Origin: Rattus norvegicus
Lineage: Eukaryota > Chordata > Mammalia > Rodentia > Muridae
DNA length: 64,000 nucleotides
Assembly (NCBI RefSeq): GCF_036323735.1
Contig: NC_086022.1
Coordinates: 67,157,202-67,221,201, forward strand
Reading direction: 5' to 3'
Position numbers and translations under genes: made by a program. The notes under the pieces are model-generated. The model saw only the letters and a program-made list of their open reading frames with translations, was not told the origin of the DNA and did not search any database. Below are positions 23,746 through 33,791 of the stretch, piece after piece (within the stretch, counting starts at the first letter, position 1; each line of letters opens with the position of its first letter).

Positions 23746-24220
23746 GGGGAAAGGTGGACATGCAAACTAGAGAGTCTAGTGAACACAGATTGCTTTTATA
23801 TCATGCGAGGCTGAGAAGTCCTGAGTGGAACCATCATCAGCTGGGGACCATCTGGACTCAGCTGGGGCTCGGACAGGATTAAATCTATTTGTTTTGCTTT
23901 TTTAGCAACAGACTGCATTTTGCAAAGGAAAAATTAACATTTGAAATCTCAAATTTAGGAGAAATAAGAGCTATTTTTCAATTGTTTCCCACCCCAATTT
24001 ACCTAACAACATGCATTTTGTATATTAAAATCCATGTATTTACAACAAGTTAGTTACTTAAAACAAGTGTTTTTGACAAACACCAAGTTTTTTAAAGTAT
24101 AAATCCCAGGGTGCTATCATGCTCTTGAACCACCCACTTACAAGGATGAGGTAGGAGAATCACTTGACCTACCAATTTGAGATATGTTCAGACAACATAA
24201 TAAGACCCATATATCAAGAA

Positions 24221-24257
<37 letters not shown>

Positions 24258-24267
24258 TAAACAACTA
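23746..24267. other. Non-coding stretch with (AAT)n
   Basis: Nothing recognised apart from about 12 AAT units at 24221-24257. Confidence 0.5.
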
Positions 24268-24480
24268 GGGGGCTAGAGGGATGGCTCTGTGGTTAACAAC
24301 TCTTGTGTCTCTTGTGAAAGACCATCTTTGGTTTTCTGCACCCATATGGGAGTTCATAAACAACTCCAATTCTGGTGCTCTGATGTTGTCTTCTGTCCTC
24401 TGAAGGCACTGCATTCATGTATTGCACTTAAGATACATACAGGTAAAACACTTATATACATAAAATAAAAATAAATCTTT
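24268..24480 (+). mobile_element. B2/B3-like SINE
   Basis: GGGGCTAGAGGGATGGCTCT at the start, TCTGGTGCTCTGATGTTGTC in the middle, and an A-rich tail with AAAATAAAAATAAATC. Diverged. Confidence 0.7.
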
Positions 24481-24622
24481 CTAACCAGTAGTAATAGTGC
24501 ATGCCTTTAATCCTAGCACTTGGGAGGCAGAGGCAGGCAGATTCTGAGTCCTAGGCCAACCTTGTCTACAGAGTGAGTTCCAGGACAGCCAGAGCTACAT
24601 AGAGAAACCCTGTCTTGAAAAA
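24481..24622 (+). mobile_element. B1 SINE
   Basis: TGCATGCCTTTAATCCTAGC, CTTGGGAGGCAGAGGCAGGC, GTGAGTTCCAGGACAGCCAG and AGAGAAACCCTGTCTTG give a nearly full B1 directly behind the B2-type element. Confidence 0.88.
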
Positions 24623-24639
24623 CTAGGAGAATTAGGAGA

Positions 24640-25687
24640 AATCCTTCTGAGGTTTGGAGTGCTCAAGGTAACAGATAACAGTCCTGTTTTTTTTTTCCTA
24701 AGGTAAGTCAGGGATTGGCAGAGATACTGGGGACTAATTGGAAGCTCCATTGTTCGTACAGTCCCCAGAGCTCAGGGCAGGTAGAGAAAATGAACAGAGC
24801 CCTAAAAGAGACCTTAACTGAACTGACCTTAGAGACTAGCCTGACTGGGTGGTGCTCTTTCCCCTGGCCCTGTTCCAAGTCTGAAACAGCCCCTACCACT
24901 TTAACCTGACCCCCTCTGAGGTCCTGTTTTGTACCTCAACACCCTTGGTATCGCAACTCACCGATAGGAAATTATTCTTCTTCTTCTTCTTCTTCTTCTT
25001 CTTCTTCTTCTTCTTCTTCTTCTTCTTCTTCTTCTTCTTCTTCTTCTTCTTCTTCTCTTCTCCTTCTCCTTCTCCTTCTCCTTCTCCTTCTCCTTCTCCT
25101 TCTCCTTCTCCTTCTCCTCCTCCTCCTCTTCCTCCTCCTCCTCCTCCTCCTCCTCCTCCTCCTCCTCCTCCTCCTCCTCCTCCTCCTCCTCCTCCTCCTC
25201 CTCCTCCTCCTCCTCCTCCTCCTTCTTCTTCTTCTTCTTCTTCTTCTTCTTCTTCTTCTTCTTCTTCTTCTTCTTCTTTCTCCACATGGAAAGGTTTAAT
25301 GAGAGAAGAAGAGTAGAAGAGGGGAAAGTAAAGGCCTGCCATGAGCACATGGTGGGAAGGACGGGGGCGGGCAGGGGTATGGGGAGAGAAGGGACAGAGG
25401 GAAGAGGGCAAGAGAGCAGAGAAGAGCAAAGAGCAAGAGCAAGAGAGGAACCTCTTCTTGAGACTCCAAGCCCCTCAGTCAATACAACACAAGATTTGGC
25501 CTGTGTTTGCCTTATATGCTCCAGGGACTCCAGAGACCTGCCACCACTTCCAGACTGGTGACTGGGCTTACGTCTGGATACATATGGCACAGTCAATGGA
25601 ACCCTGGTGGAAGAGACCCTTCCTGGTACTACTAACCACTCCTACAGCCCCCAAGGTGGATGGTATTGTGGCCTGGGTACATGCTTA
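24640..25687 (+). pseudogene. Gammaretrovirus-like pol (integrase) remnant
   Basis: Integrase joins retroviral DNA to host DNA. The 24645-24945 part resembles the C-terminal half of the MLV-type integrase core, including the conserved block WKLHCSYSPQSSGQVE, whose glutamate is the third residue of the DDE triad. The C-terminal domain follows at about 25495-25680 (PWWKRPFLVLLTTPTAPKVD). Between them lie frame breaks and a 300 bp TTC/CTC tract. Upstream integrase, RT and gag are absent. The reading direction is the same as the env remnant downstream. A decayed endogenous copy, non-functional. Confidence 0.85.
24974..25277. repeat. 300 bp (TTC)n-(CTTCTC)n-(CTC)n-(TTC)n polypyrimidine tract
   Basis: Uninterrupted pyrimidine on the plus strand for about 300 bp, arranged as TTC units, then CTTCTC hexamers, CTC units and TTC units again. 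Long open frames (up to 212 codons) on both strands arise solely from the absence of stop codons in this tract. Confidence 0.97.
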
Positions 25688-26189
25688 TGAAAGAGCGTAG
25701 CCCTAAACGGGGAGCCTCGTCTCTCGCTCCAATCGCGGGGTGGGGTGCCCCCAGGAATCACGAGTAGCCGGTCTTGATGTAACAGCAAGAGGTAGCTTTT
25801 ATTAACGAGATCCCTATTAGCGGGATCCCAGGTCGATACATATCTCACACAGGAGACAGAGGAATCGACCCCAAGCTTCCAAACTCCGGGGTTTATATAG
25901 GGGAGGTTAGGGGCATTCTCGAGGTTACACATGATTGGTCATTTCAAATGGTGCACAGTTACTTTCAGCGCGAAATTACATCAGCAAGGAGTACGTGTTA
26001 TCTAGCAGCTCAGCAGCGCGGGTAGGGTGGCTCATCTCACTCAGGGGGATGACTCATTTCTGGGGAGTGAAGGAAGGGTAGGGGGTGGCTATGGATGGGC
26101 AGTGTCCTTGGGGCTGGTAGCTGGTCCGGCAAGTCCTATCTCTGGCTCTCCCTCAGGCACGTCCGGCCCTGCACATCCGGACTCTGACA
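25688..26189 (-). mobile_element. Opposite-strand ERV LTR between pol and env remnants
   Basis: On the minus strand it starts TGTCAGAGTCC and ends CTACGCTCTTTCA, with a CCAAT box (reversed ATTGG near 25935), a TATATAAA-like box (reversed near 25892) and AATAAA (reversed near 25797), all in LTR order. It interrupts the pol frame just after the VDGIVAWVHA motif. ATGA occurs at 25687-25690 and 26190-26193 but overlaps the apparent left end, so the duplication is ambiguous. Confidence 0.75.
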
Positions 26190-27030
26190 ATGAGTAACCT
26201 TTTTAAAACTCTAGTTCTACACTTCTCATGTGAAACCTGCCAACACCTTGCTTCCCCAGGACCCTCGCTGGATGGTACAGAAGATGGACAATTGCTTAAA
26301 TAACCAGACTAACTGCTCTGTACCTTCAAGCTCAATAACCAGCACCCCCACCCCCCACCAATGAAGCCTCGGGGGCTTGCACCACAGGGTTGACCCCTTG
26401 CATGCATGGGGAAATTCTCAATTCTTCACACCCTAAAAGTTTTTGTGTGCTAGTCTAATTGGTGCCCCAAATAACCTATTATTCTGAAGAAACTGTCTTT
26501 CAGGCTCTATTAGGGAACCCAACTAGAATTTTAATGGTCCATGAAAGAGAGCCTGTCTCTTTGACCTTGGCCTTAATTTTGGGAGCAGGCCTAGCTGGGG
26601 CAGGTACTGGGATTTCGGTGTTAACCCTACAAGATAAGAATTATAATAGCCTCAAAGCAGATATTGATGAAGATACTCAACATCTAGAGAAATCCATTTC
26701 CTGTTTAGAAAATAATGTTGATTCCCTCTCGGAGGTTGTATTACAGAACAGAAGAGGGCTGGATTTCGTATTTTTACAACGGGGGGGGGGGGGGGGGGCT
26801 GTGTGCTGCATTACATGAGGAATGCCGTTTCTATGTAAATCACTCCAGGGTGATTAGATTAGAGAGGCCCTAGCCAAAGTGCAAGTAAGTTATAGTAATG
26901 CCAAAGAGATTGAGGAAATTCCAAAGGCTGCTATCACTCCCTTTTTGATGCCTCCCCTTGGTTAACCACCCTCATATTCACCTTGTTAGGGCCCCTAATT
27001 GTTCTCCTGCTATTGTTGACCTATCAGGAT
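26190..27030 (+). pseudogene. Gammaretrovirus-like env (mostly TM) remnant
   Basis: Env mediates receptor binding (SU) and membrane fusion (TM). Degenerate SU-like sequence is followed by REPVSLTLALILG, the usual TM start, a coiled-coil region and the LQNRRGLD block of the immunosuppressive segment at about 26740-26765. An 18-base G run (26781-26798) then breaks the frame. The CX6CC-type region and a hydrophobic anchor (26950-27025) continue in another frame to a stop. Incomplete and broken in several places, so not functional. Confidence 0.87.
26781..26798. repeat. G18 homopolymer
   Basis: Eighteen consecutive G within the env TM remnant. Its length sets the reading frame downstream. Confidence 0.95.
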
Positions 27031-27289
27031 TGAGATTGTTCTATTTCTTGCTACTCTACAGCACATTGCATACATGGATACCACTGAGCAATGACAACCA
27101 ACAACTGCAAATGTTCCCAAGGAGTCTCAAGAGGAACACTCAGTTTCTGCCTTCCACTGTGGTACAGCTCAAACGTGATGGATTTGTGATTTTAAAGATT
27201 GTATCATCTACAGTTCTATATACATTTAAAGATAGCCACAGATCTATATCTTATTTGAACATAAATAAAATCAATATTAAAACAGTCCT

Positions 27290-27430
27290 ACTGGGGCTGA
27301 AGAGATTGTCCAGGACTTAGGGGTAGTTATTACTCTTTCAGAGGACAAGGACTCAGTTTCCAGCATCCACATCCCCACTCATAACCATCTGTATTGTTCT
27401 AGAGGATCTGATTCCCTTTTCTGGCTTCCC
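27290..27430 (+). mobile_element. Diverged B2-type SINE
   Basis: GGGGCTGAAGAGATTGTCCA, ACTCATAACCATCTGTATTG and AGGATCTGATTCCC follow the B2 order with many changes; the tail is lost. Confidence 0.6.
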
Positions 27431-27446
27431 GGGGCAATGGTTATGT

Positions 27447-27815
27447 GTCAGAGCCTCCTGAGTCCTCTGCAGTGTTTCATCCCACTTGTCAGACCCTTCT
27501 GGGTCCCTTGCAGGGTTTGACCCCTGCTGAGCCCTGCTGATGCATGTGGAAGCCTTTTGTTCCTAACAAAGGAACAGTCAGGCTCAGTAACACCTGGGCG
27601 AAGGTCAATTCATTCCTGTCTTCTGTCTTCCCAGTTTTTTGTTTTTGAAATTTAGGTTGGTCTTCCAGGATTTCTCCTTAGTAAATTGGGGGCACGTATT
27701 CGGTCTTTTGCCAGAAGTCTTGAGCCGGGTTTCCCACTGTGCTTCCTACCTGGTCAACTCGGGGTATATATTCAGAAAATAAAGCTACAGAATGGGCATT
27801 CTTTCTTCACAGGAA
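27447..27815 (+). mobile_element. Possible LTR
   Basis: Begins TGTGTCAGAGCC and includes TATATATTCAG at about 27766 followed by AAATAAAGC at 27778, the spacing expected for TATA box and poly(A) signal in a short LTR. No duplication or internal sequence found. Family unknown. Confidence 0.35.
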
Positions 27816-27831
27816 TAACCAGCGTGCTCGT

Positions 27832-27890
27832 GCTTGCGTGCGTGTGTGCGTGGGTGCGTGCGTGCATGTGTATGTGTGTGTGTGTTTTAA
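27832..27890. repeat. (GCGT)/(GT)n simple repeat
   Basis: Alternating purine-pyrimidine GCGTGTGT sequence, a potential Z-DNA former. Confidence 0.85.
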
Positions 27891-28329
27891 TCCCACAGGC
27901 TTATACCTGGTTCTCAGTATGGTGTCAGTGTGGGCATCGACAGTTATGCCCATGGTACACAGATAAACATACAGGCAAAACACTCACAGACACAAAATAA
28001 AAATATATCTTGTTAAAACCTCTTCTTATTTAAGAAAGTTAGAAAGACTCGAGATGCAGGATGTGTGGGACCATGTGAGAGGCCCTGACTCCATCCTTTG
28101 CACTGGAGAAAATGTAGGGGAGGAATAAAGGAAAAGGAAAAGAGAATCCTGTAAAAAAAAAAAAAGTTATGGGTTCTGTGAAATGACAGACGTCTATACT
28201 CTATAATAATTGTCACTAACACTTGAGTTGCTGATGTTGCAGTAGCCTACGATCTATAAGATTTGGGATAGCAATTTTATTCTGAAAAGAAGACACTTTG
28301 CTTGTCTTATTTTTGATTATTATGTATTT

Positions 28330-28415
28330 TCGGTGCTCGGGACTGAACGCAGAGCCTCCCACATGCTGAGTAGACAGACACTCTTAGCCCTGAGGCTGAC
28401 CTTGGTAAGTAAATA
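28330..28415 (-). mobile_element. Diverged ID/B4-like SINE head
   Basis: GGTGCTCGGGACTGAACGCAG and CATGCTGAGTAGACAGACAC are the reversed ID/B4 B-box and A-box regions. Confidence 0.5.
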
Positions 28416-28686
28416 TCCATATGGTAATGTTTCCATGAGTCCATTAAATCAGAAAGGACTCCTGAGGTGGGAATCTGGGAGGAAGAAGAGAGAAAAAATG
28501 AGAAAGAGGGAGGGGAGGGAGGACACACATGGGGAAGGGAGAGTGAGGAGCATTCCCTTGTAATATCTTTCCCCAGACGAATCCCTAATTTGAGTCATAG
28601 AATAGGACGCTCAGTTTTCTAGTGGTAGGCCTAACAATAGAAACAACATTCTACTGCTGAAAAACCACCTCACAGCCAAGGTCCTG

Positions 28687-28813
28687 GGCCAATCCAGGCC
28701 GCTCCAGAGTTGCATTTTCAGGCTGAGAACACCAGGTGGCATAAGATGGCTGAATCAGAGCTTTGGTAACTATGGCAACCAGCCACCATTCCAGCTCTGC
28801 AGCGGCCATCTTT
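28687..28813. promoter_or_regulatory. Candidate regulatory cluster (CCAAT, CTCF-like, YY1, RFX X-box)
   Basis: Within 127 bp of non-repeat sequence: GGCCAATCC (28687-28695), ACACCAGGTGGC (28729-28740, 11 of 12 positions of the CTCF core CCASYAGRKGGC), AAGATGGC (28743-28750, YY1-like), GTAACTATGGCAAC (28766-28779, near-palindromic RFX X-box) and GCGGCCATCTTT (28802-28813, reversed YY1 consensus). Known: these factors often co-occur at promoters and enhancers. No exon is recognised beside it, so function is inference. Confidence 0.4.
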
Positions 28814-29313
28814 TATCCAAAGCACTGCTTTGTGCACACTGGTTTTGTTTTGTTTTGTTTTGTTTTCCTTTGAAATGGTTGTACGGTGTGCTTCTCATGC
28901 TTCTTAGTGTCAGGATCCCTACTTCCACGGGGGAGATTCAGCTGCCAGAGGTAGATAAACACCCTGAGTCTGTTGTATCAACTTGATTTCTTGTGCACTA
29001 TTTATAGTGTCTGCATGAAGTCTCTGAACACTGGTACTGGACAGGGCCATACCTTTTCTCACTGCTGATTTTCTCTGGGAGAAAAGTCTTCCTAGTGGGG
29101 AGGTGAGGGAGGGTGGGATATGTGAATTTTCTCTTCCTCAATGTTAAGAACAAATGTAAAAATGTGAATGCCCAGCTCGGGGCCTGAGATGAGCAGAGGT
29201 TCAGTGATACTGAAAAACGCTTGTGGGAGATGTTTAGGAAACATCATGGATCTATAGAACAAAGATGGCTGTTCATAGCAATCTTCCAAATAAATAGTAT
29301 TCAACATAAGCAG

Positions 29314-29316
<3 letters not shown>

Positions 29317-29344
<28 letters not shown>

Positions 29345-29384
29345 CGTGTGTGTGTATACACATATACACACACACGTATATATA
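29317..29384. repeat. (TA)n/(TG)n simple repeat
   Basis: TA units pass into TG units and then CA/TA units, giving a short imperfect palindrome. Confidence 0.85.
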
Positions 29385-29399
29385 GTCTACCATGAGAAT

Positions 29400-30465
29400 A
29401 ATAAACCGAGTATTCATAAATCATAAACTAGCCCTTTTCCTTTCACACTCATCAAAAGCTCTTACACTTTGTAAGTTAATGGCAAGCCATTGCCCGTGGT
29501 GATTGGCAGTGTATCACAAGTCTGGCTGCCAAAGGCACTCTTTGCTTTTGAGAAGAAAATGGAAATGAATACTCTCCAAACTGCTCCCTTAAATTCCCAA
29601 ACAGGCTTTGGGTTTGAGCTGCGACTGAGCACATCTCCTTAATCAGCTTGTTTGTTTGTTTGTTTTGTTTTGTTTTTTAAACCAATGTTGGTTAGCTTAG
29701 CCATATTGTAAGTGAGCATTGCTTTGATTAAGGATTCTACTTAGAGATCAAAATTATAAATTAAAACGAAGAAACCAACTATGGTTTGGGGCCCCTGAAG
29801 AACTAAGATTTTTACCGTGTATGTGCAGTATAAAGATTATCATAAGAATGAAATGGAGACCACCCACTTGGAAAAATAAGCTGAAAAGGAAAAATTACAC
29901 TATTAGCAGCTACGAGAAAATGAATGGATCTCTCTCCCCTCCGCTTTCTGGAGCTTTCACCGTTTTAGTCAGAATTTATTACTGTCAGAAACACAGAAGT
30001 ATGAAAATACCATGTCCTGTGTTTTCTCTGTGAGGGAGATTTCATTGTTTCCACACGTCAGTTTACAGAGATGTAAGTCCTGGAGCATCTTGCTTCAAGT
30101 CATGAGCTTTCTGATCTGAACTATTTTAATTCATTCTGACTGCTAACTATATTGTCAAATGCTTACAGAAAGAAAAAGTAGAAAGAAAATCTTTTGCAAA
30201 AAAAAATCTGTAAATAGGAGATTACTGACGAAAGAGTTTTTATCTGAGATCCTCCAGAAACGCTAACATTATATAAGGGTGTGGGAAGGGAGAAAGGTCA
30301 TATGTAATACGACGGAAAACTCAATTTCTTATTACTCCATTAAAAAAATCTAATAGGAGGACCATGGTATATTTGTATTATAGACTCACTGACAAAGCTG
30401 CTTATAATAATTATGCATTTTCACACATGCTACTAGTTTTGTTCCTTCATATAATTCCCACCCCC
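29400..30465. other. Non-coding stretch, nothing recognised
   Basis: Apparently unique, AT-rich. A (GTTT)n-like run sits at 29650-29675. No gene signal. Confidence 0.45.
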
Positions 30466-30469
30466 ACCC

Positions 30470-30725
30470 CCAGCCAGCCCCAGCCCCAGCCCCAGCCCCA
30501 GCCCCAGCCCCAGCCCCAGCCCCAGCCCCAGCCCCAGCCCAGCCCCAGCCCTAGCCACAGCCACAGCTCCACCCCAACCCTGGGCCCCAGCCCCAGCCTC
30601 AGCTACAGCCCTCGCCTTGGCCCCCAGCTCCACCCCCACTCCCAGCCACAGTCACAGCCCCACCCCCACTCCCAGCCACAGCCACAGCCACAGCCACAGC
30701 TACAGCCTACCCCACCTCCCACCCC
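30470..30725. repeat. CCCCAG-based minisatellite
   Basis: About ten perfect CCCCAG hexamers (30476-30540) degrade into CCACAG, CCTCAG and CCCCAC variants up to 30725. It is strongly strand-asymmetric (C-rich plus, G-rich minus) and reads as a proline/glutamine repeat in the 146-codon frame 30364-30804, which I regard as non-coding. Confidence 0.9.
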
Positions 30726-31321
30726 TGGCCCAGCCTCTTCACTTTGTTTCCATCTTCTGCATGAACAGAAAAGGAGGAAGGAGAGGAAGGGAAGGAGACA
30801 TTGAGTTTGGTAATCCTGGACCAGGATGCGAGCTGTTCTGAGGGGCTATTACATTTGCATTATCCCTTCTAGAAGTAGCATGCTCAATAACACGAGAACA
30901 TGCTCACATGATATAAGCATGTGCAAAGTGTTATAATGAGAAAGATCATGGATAGATATACCCAGTGATTTGTAAAACCTCCATTGTCTCTCAGTTTGGA
31001 CAGTTATATTCTCCAGAACTTTTGTTTCCAGTCTTTTCTGCCCAATTATTGCTTTTAGCAATTTTTTTTTTTTAGGCCAGCAATCTACTTAAAGAGAGGA
31101 GAGAACTGTTTGCACAAAACTGTCCTCTGACCTAAGAAGATACATATGTTTACTTTCCACCCTTGGAGATAGAATCTCTCACTCTTGTTAGGTAGCCCAA
31201 ACACCAATTGGGTTTGTGGCAATGCCCCTGCCTCTGTGTACAAACTTGGGGGGGGGGGTAACCTTGAACTGTGAGCTAAAACAAAAACTTTCTCCCCTAA
31301 ATTGCCTTTGTCACAGTGCTT

Positions 31322-31541
31322 TAAAAGATTTATTTTTATTTTATGTGCATGGGTGTTCTGCCTGCATTGTCTGTCGGTGCACCGTGTGTGTACACTGCCC
31401 TCGGAAGCCAGAAGGGAGCTTTTGATCCTCTGGAACTGGAGTCACAAATGGGTTTGAGCCACCGTGTGGTGCTGGGAATCAAACCCAGGCCTCCTGGAAG
31501 AGCGATAAGTGTTCTTAACTGTTGAGCAACCTGTCTCCCAC
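31322..31541 (-). mobile_element. B3 SINE
   Basis: AAAGATTTATTTTTATTTTA at the left, CTCTGGAACTGGAGTCACAA in the middle, GTGGTGCTGGGAATCAAACC and GTTCTTAACTGTTGAGCAAC at the right: a reversed full-length B3, inside a MaLR LTR. Confidence 0.85.
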
Positions 31542-32014
31542 TGTCAGAATATTTTATGATAACAACAGGAAAAGTAACCAACACAGAAAGTTAGTACTGA
31601 GAAGTAGGGCTGTTGTTGCGACCCACCCGACCTTGTTGTCCTAAACTCTCGGAGCTGAGCTGTGGTAGGAATGTAGAAGTGTTTGGAACTTCAGGCTGGA
31701 AAAATCCTTGGATGCTGTAAGCAGAGCCAATGGTCTTTTGTGGTGGGAGCTTGGAAGACAAGAATGCTGAGAGAAATGTGGACAATGGAGGTGTCTGGCT
31801 GATGAGGTTTTGGAGGCAAGCAAGAGCTCTATAGAAGACTGGGAATTGGGCTATTCATTTGATGCTTTGGTTGAGGATTTGGGTTCTTTGTGCCTATGTC
31901 CTGAGAAGAACTTGAGTGAACTTGAATTTAGAGTTCACAGACTAATTTTTTTTTCCAGAGGAAATTAAAGATTAAAGAACATTCAGGCTAGCATTAAGAA
32001 AGCAGCTGTAATTG

Positions 32015-32106
32015 GTTTTTTTTTTTTTTTTTTTGAGCTGGGGACTGAACCCAGGGCCTTGTGCTTGCTAGGCAAGCGCTCTACCACTGAGCTAAATCCC
32101 CAACCT
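32015..32106 (-). mobile_element. ID SINE
   Basis: T-run (A-tail complement), then GAGCTGGGGACTGAACCCAG and GCAAGCGCTCTACCACTGAG. Flanked by 13 bp perfect duplications GCAGCTGTAATTG at 32002-32014 and 32107-32119. Confidence 0.95.
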
Positions 32107-33539
32107 GCAGCTGTAATTGTTGAAGAGACCATACTACTAAAGAAGAGGATCTAGCATGCAATGAGAAAACAGGGAGTGTCTTGAAGGCAAATACCCTACC
32201 CATTGGAAGCAGCTCCATCTTGTGAAAAATCCTAATTCATTTGAAGGAAGAAGGCCTAAATTAAAGGGGTTCTGCTCCTTCATGAGAAATTTTTCTTTGG
32301 GGCCACTAAATAGAAGCCATCACAACTGCAGTTCATTGAGTTGGTGGGGACAGGGTCAGACTACCTCTCAAAATGACAGTGTCATCTTCTGATATTGTGT
32401 GAGCGGTAAAGAGGTTCTTGTACTCACAGATAAGCACTAGAGGAACCGGGAATGTTAAACACACAGGGTTGTCTCTTCAGAGGAAGAAATGCGTAACCTG
32501 TCATCTGCCCAGAAGGCTGGTAGCAATTGTGCCTAACAGCCTGATCATCTTTGTGCCATCTGTGCAATTGTGAGACCACACTGGATCCTCCTCACCCAGA
32601 ACCTTAGTATGAACTCGTCAATCTATAGAACCTATTGTTATGGAAGGTTTCACATGTACTTTACAAAGGTTTTGATATAGTCATGTCTCTAGTTTTACTG
32701 TGCACATGTGAATAAGTTAATTATCACTAGGAAAATTTTCACCGATTGTGCTGGACTTACATATGCCTAAAACAAACTGCTAGGTATCAGATTCTCAAAG
32801 TTTGAACTAATACCAGCTGTTTAGTCATGTTGAACTAAACTTCCTTCTTACCTCCTGCTGGTCATAGTGGTTGCAGGGACCCCTGCAATATTGACTTTGC
32901 AGCCATAAAAGATGTAAGATTGGTGGTAGTGTTGGGGGTGGGGTGGGAATAGAGTTCTGCTTCATGGTGTCAGAGAGCATCTAAGACTAGCAAATTTATG
33001 GCAGGGTCAAAGGCTCTGTAAAGAGGCCCTGAGAGGTAACTGGGTGCTGTGAGAAACAGACCAGAGACATGGAACTTTAGAATCCCACCAAGTTCATCAT
33101 GAGTACCAGTTGCTGGTCATAGAGCTGTAGGATTCAGTGTTTGTCCTGCTGGATTTTAGTCGTGCTTAGGTCCGATCGTTTCTTGTTAGTCTGCTTTTCT
33201 TCCACTTTTTATTGGGAATGTCTGTTTTGTGTCATTGTATGTTGGAAACATGTAGCTTGGTTTATTATTTTATAGACTCTCACAGTTAAAATGTTTTGAG
33301 TTTCAGATGAGACATGGACTTTTGTTACTCTAAATTACTCCCTATTGCATAAATGAGCATCGACTGACATTTTGTCGTGCCCTAAGAGACTCCATTTTTC
33401 AAGTATATTTCACTTCATTTTGAGAGACACAGGTGATGGCAGCCCCTGGGCAGACAAAATGGTACCATCCATCAGGCAACACCCATCCAGCAAAGACTGA
33501 TGAATGACTTAGTTCTAGGAATAAAAAGAGAGCCAAACT

Positions 33540-33625
33540 ATAACTTTATTGCGGTGAACTATAGGGGCATATTAAAATCATATCAAGGAAAACAGGTCCA
33601 AGAATGTATCAGACATGAGACTCAG
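33540..33625 (+). repeat. Unidentified dispersed repeat, copy 1
   Basis: ATATTAAAATCATATCAAGG, then AAAACAGGTCCAAGAATGTA and TCAGACATGAGACTCAGG, aligns with 36525-36615. Family not recognised. Confidence 0.6.
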
Positions 33626-33674
33626 GAAAGAGTTGTGAAGCCCCACACCAACCTATTACCTATTACTTGATACC

Positions 33675-33676
<2 letters not shown>

Positions 33677-33725
<49 letters not shown>
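33677..33725. repeat. (GT)n microsatellite
   Basis: About 23 GT units. Confidence 0.95.
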
Positions 33726-33791
33726 TGTGTATGTGTAAAACATTACTATTTCTATCATCACTGAATAGACTGTTCCTCAACTGACTTTAAG

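Larger units (their letters stand above)
31250..33330 (+). mobile_element. Old MaLR LTR end plus internal region
   Basis: AGCTAAAACAAAAACTTTCTC and TTGTCACAGTG (31270-31320), resuming after a B3 insertion with GGAAAAGTAACCAACACAGA (31569), is the end of a MaLR-type LTR. TTAGTACTGAGAAGTAGGGC follows, a degenerate primer-binding-site region, then MaLR-internal-like sequence to about 33330 (GAGTTTCAGATGAGACATGG). No coding capacity remains. An ID SINE and a B3 SINE are nested in it. Confidence 0.5.

Noticed and set aside
24893..25596. Open frames of 178, 212 and 123 codons over the TTC/CTC tract
   Set aside because: They consist of poly-Glu/Lys/Gly/Arg or poly-Phe/Pro/Ser from a stop-free simple repeat, with no gene context.
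30364..30804. 146-codon Pro/Gln-rich frame
   Set aside because: Created by the CCCCAG minisatellite; no homologue or promoter evident.
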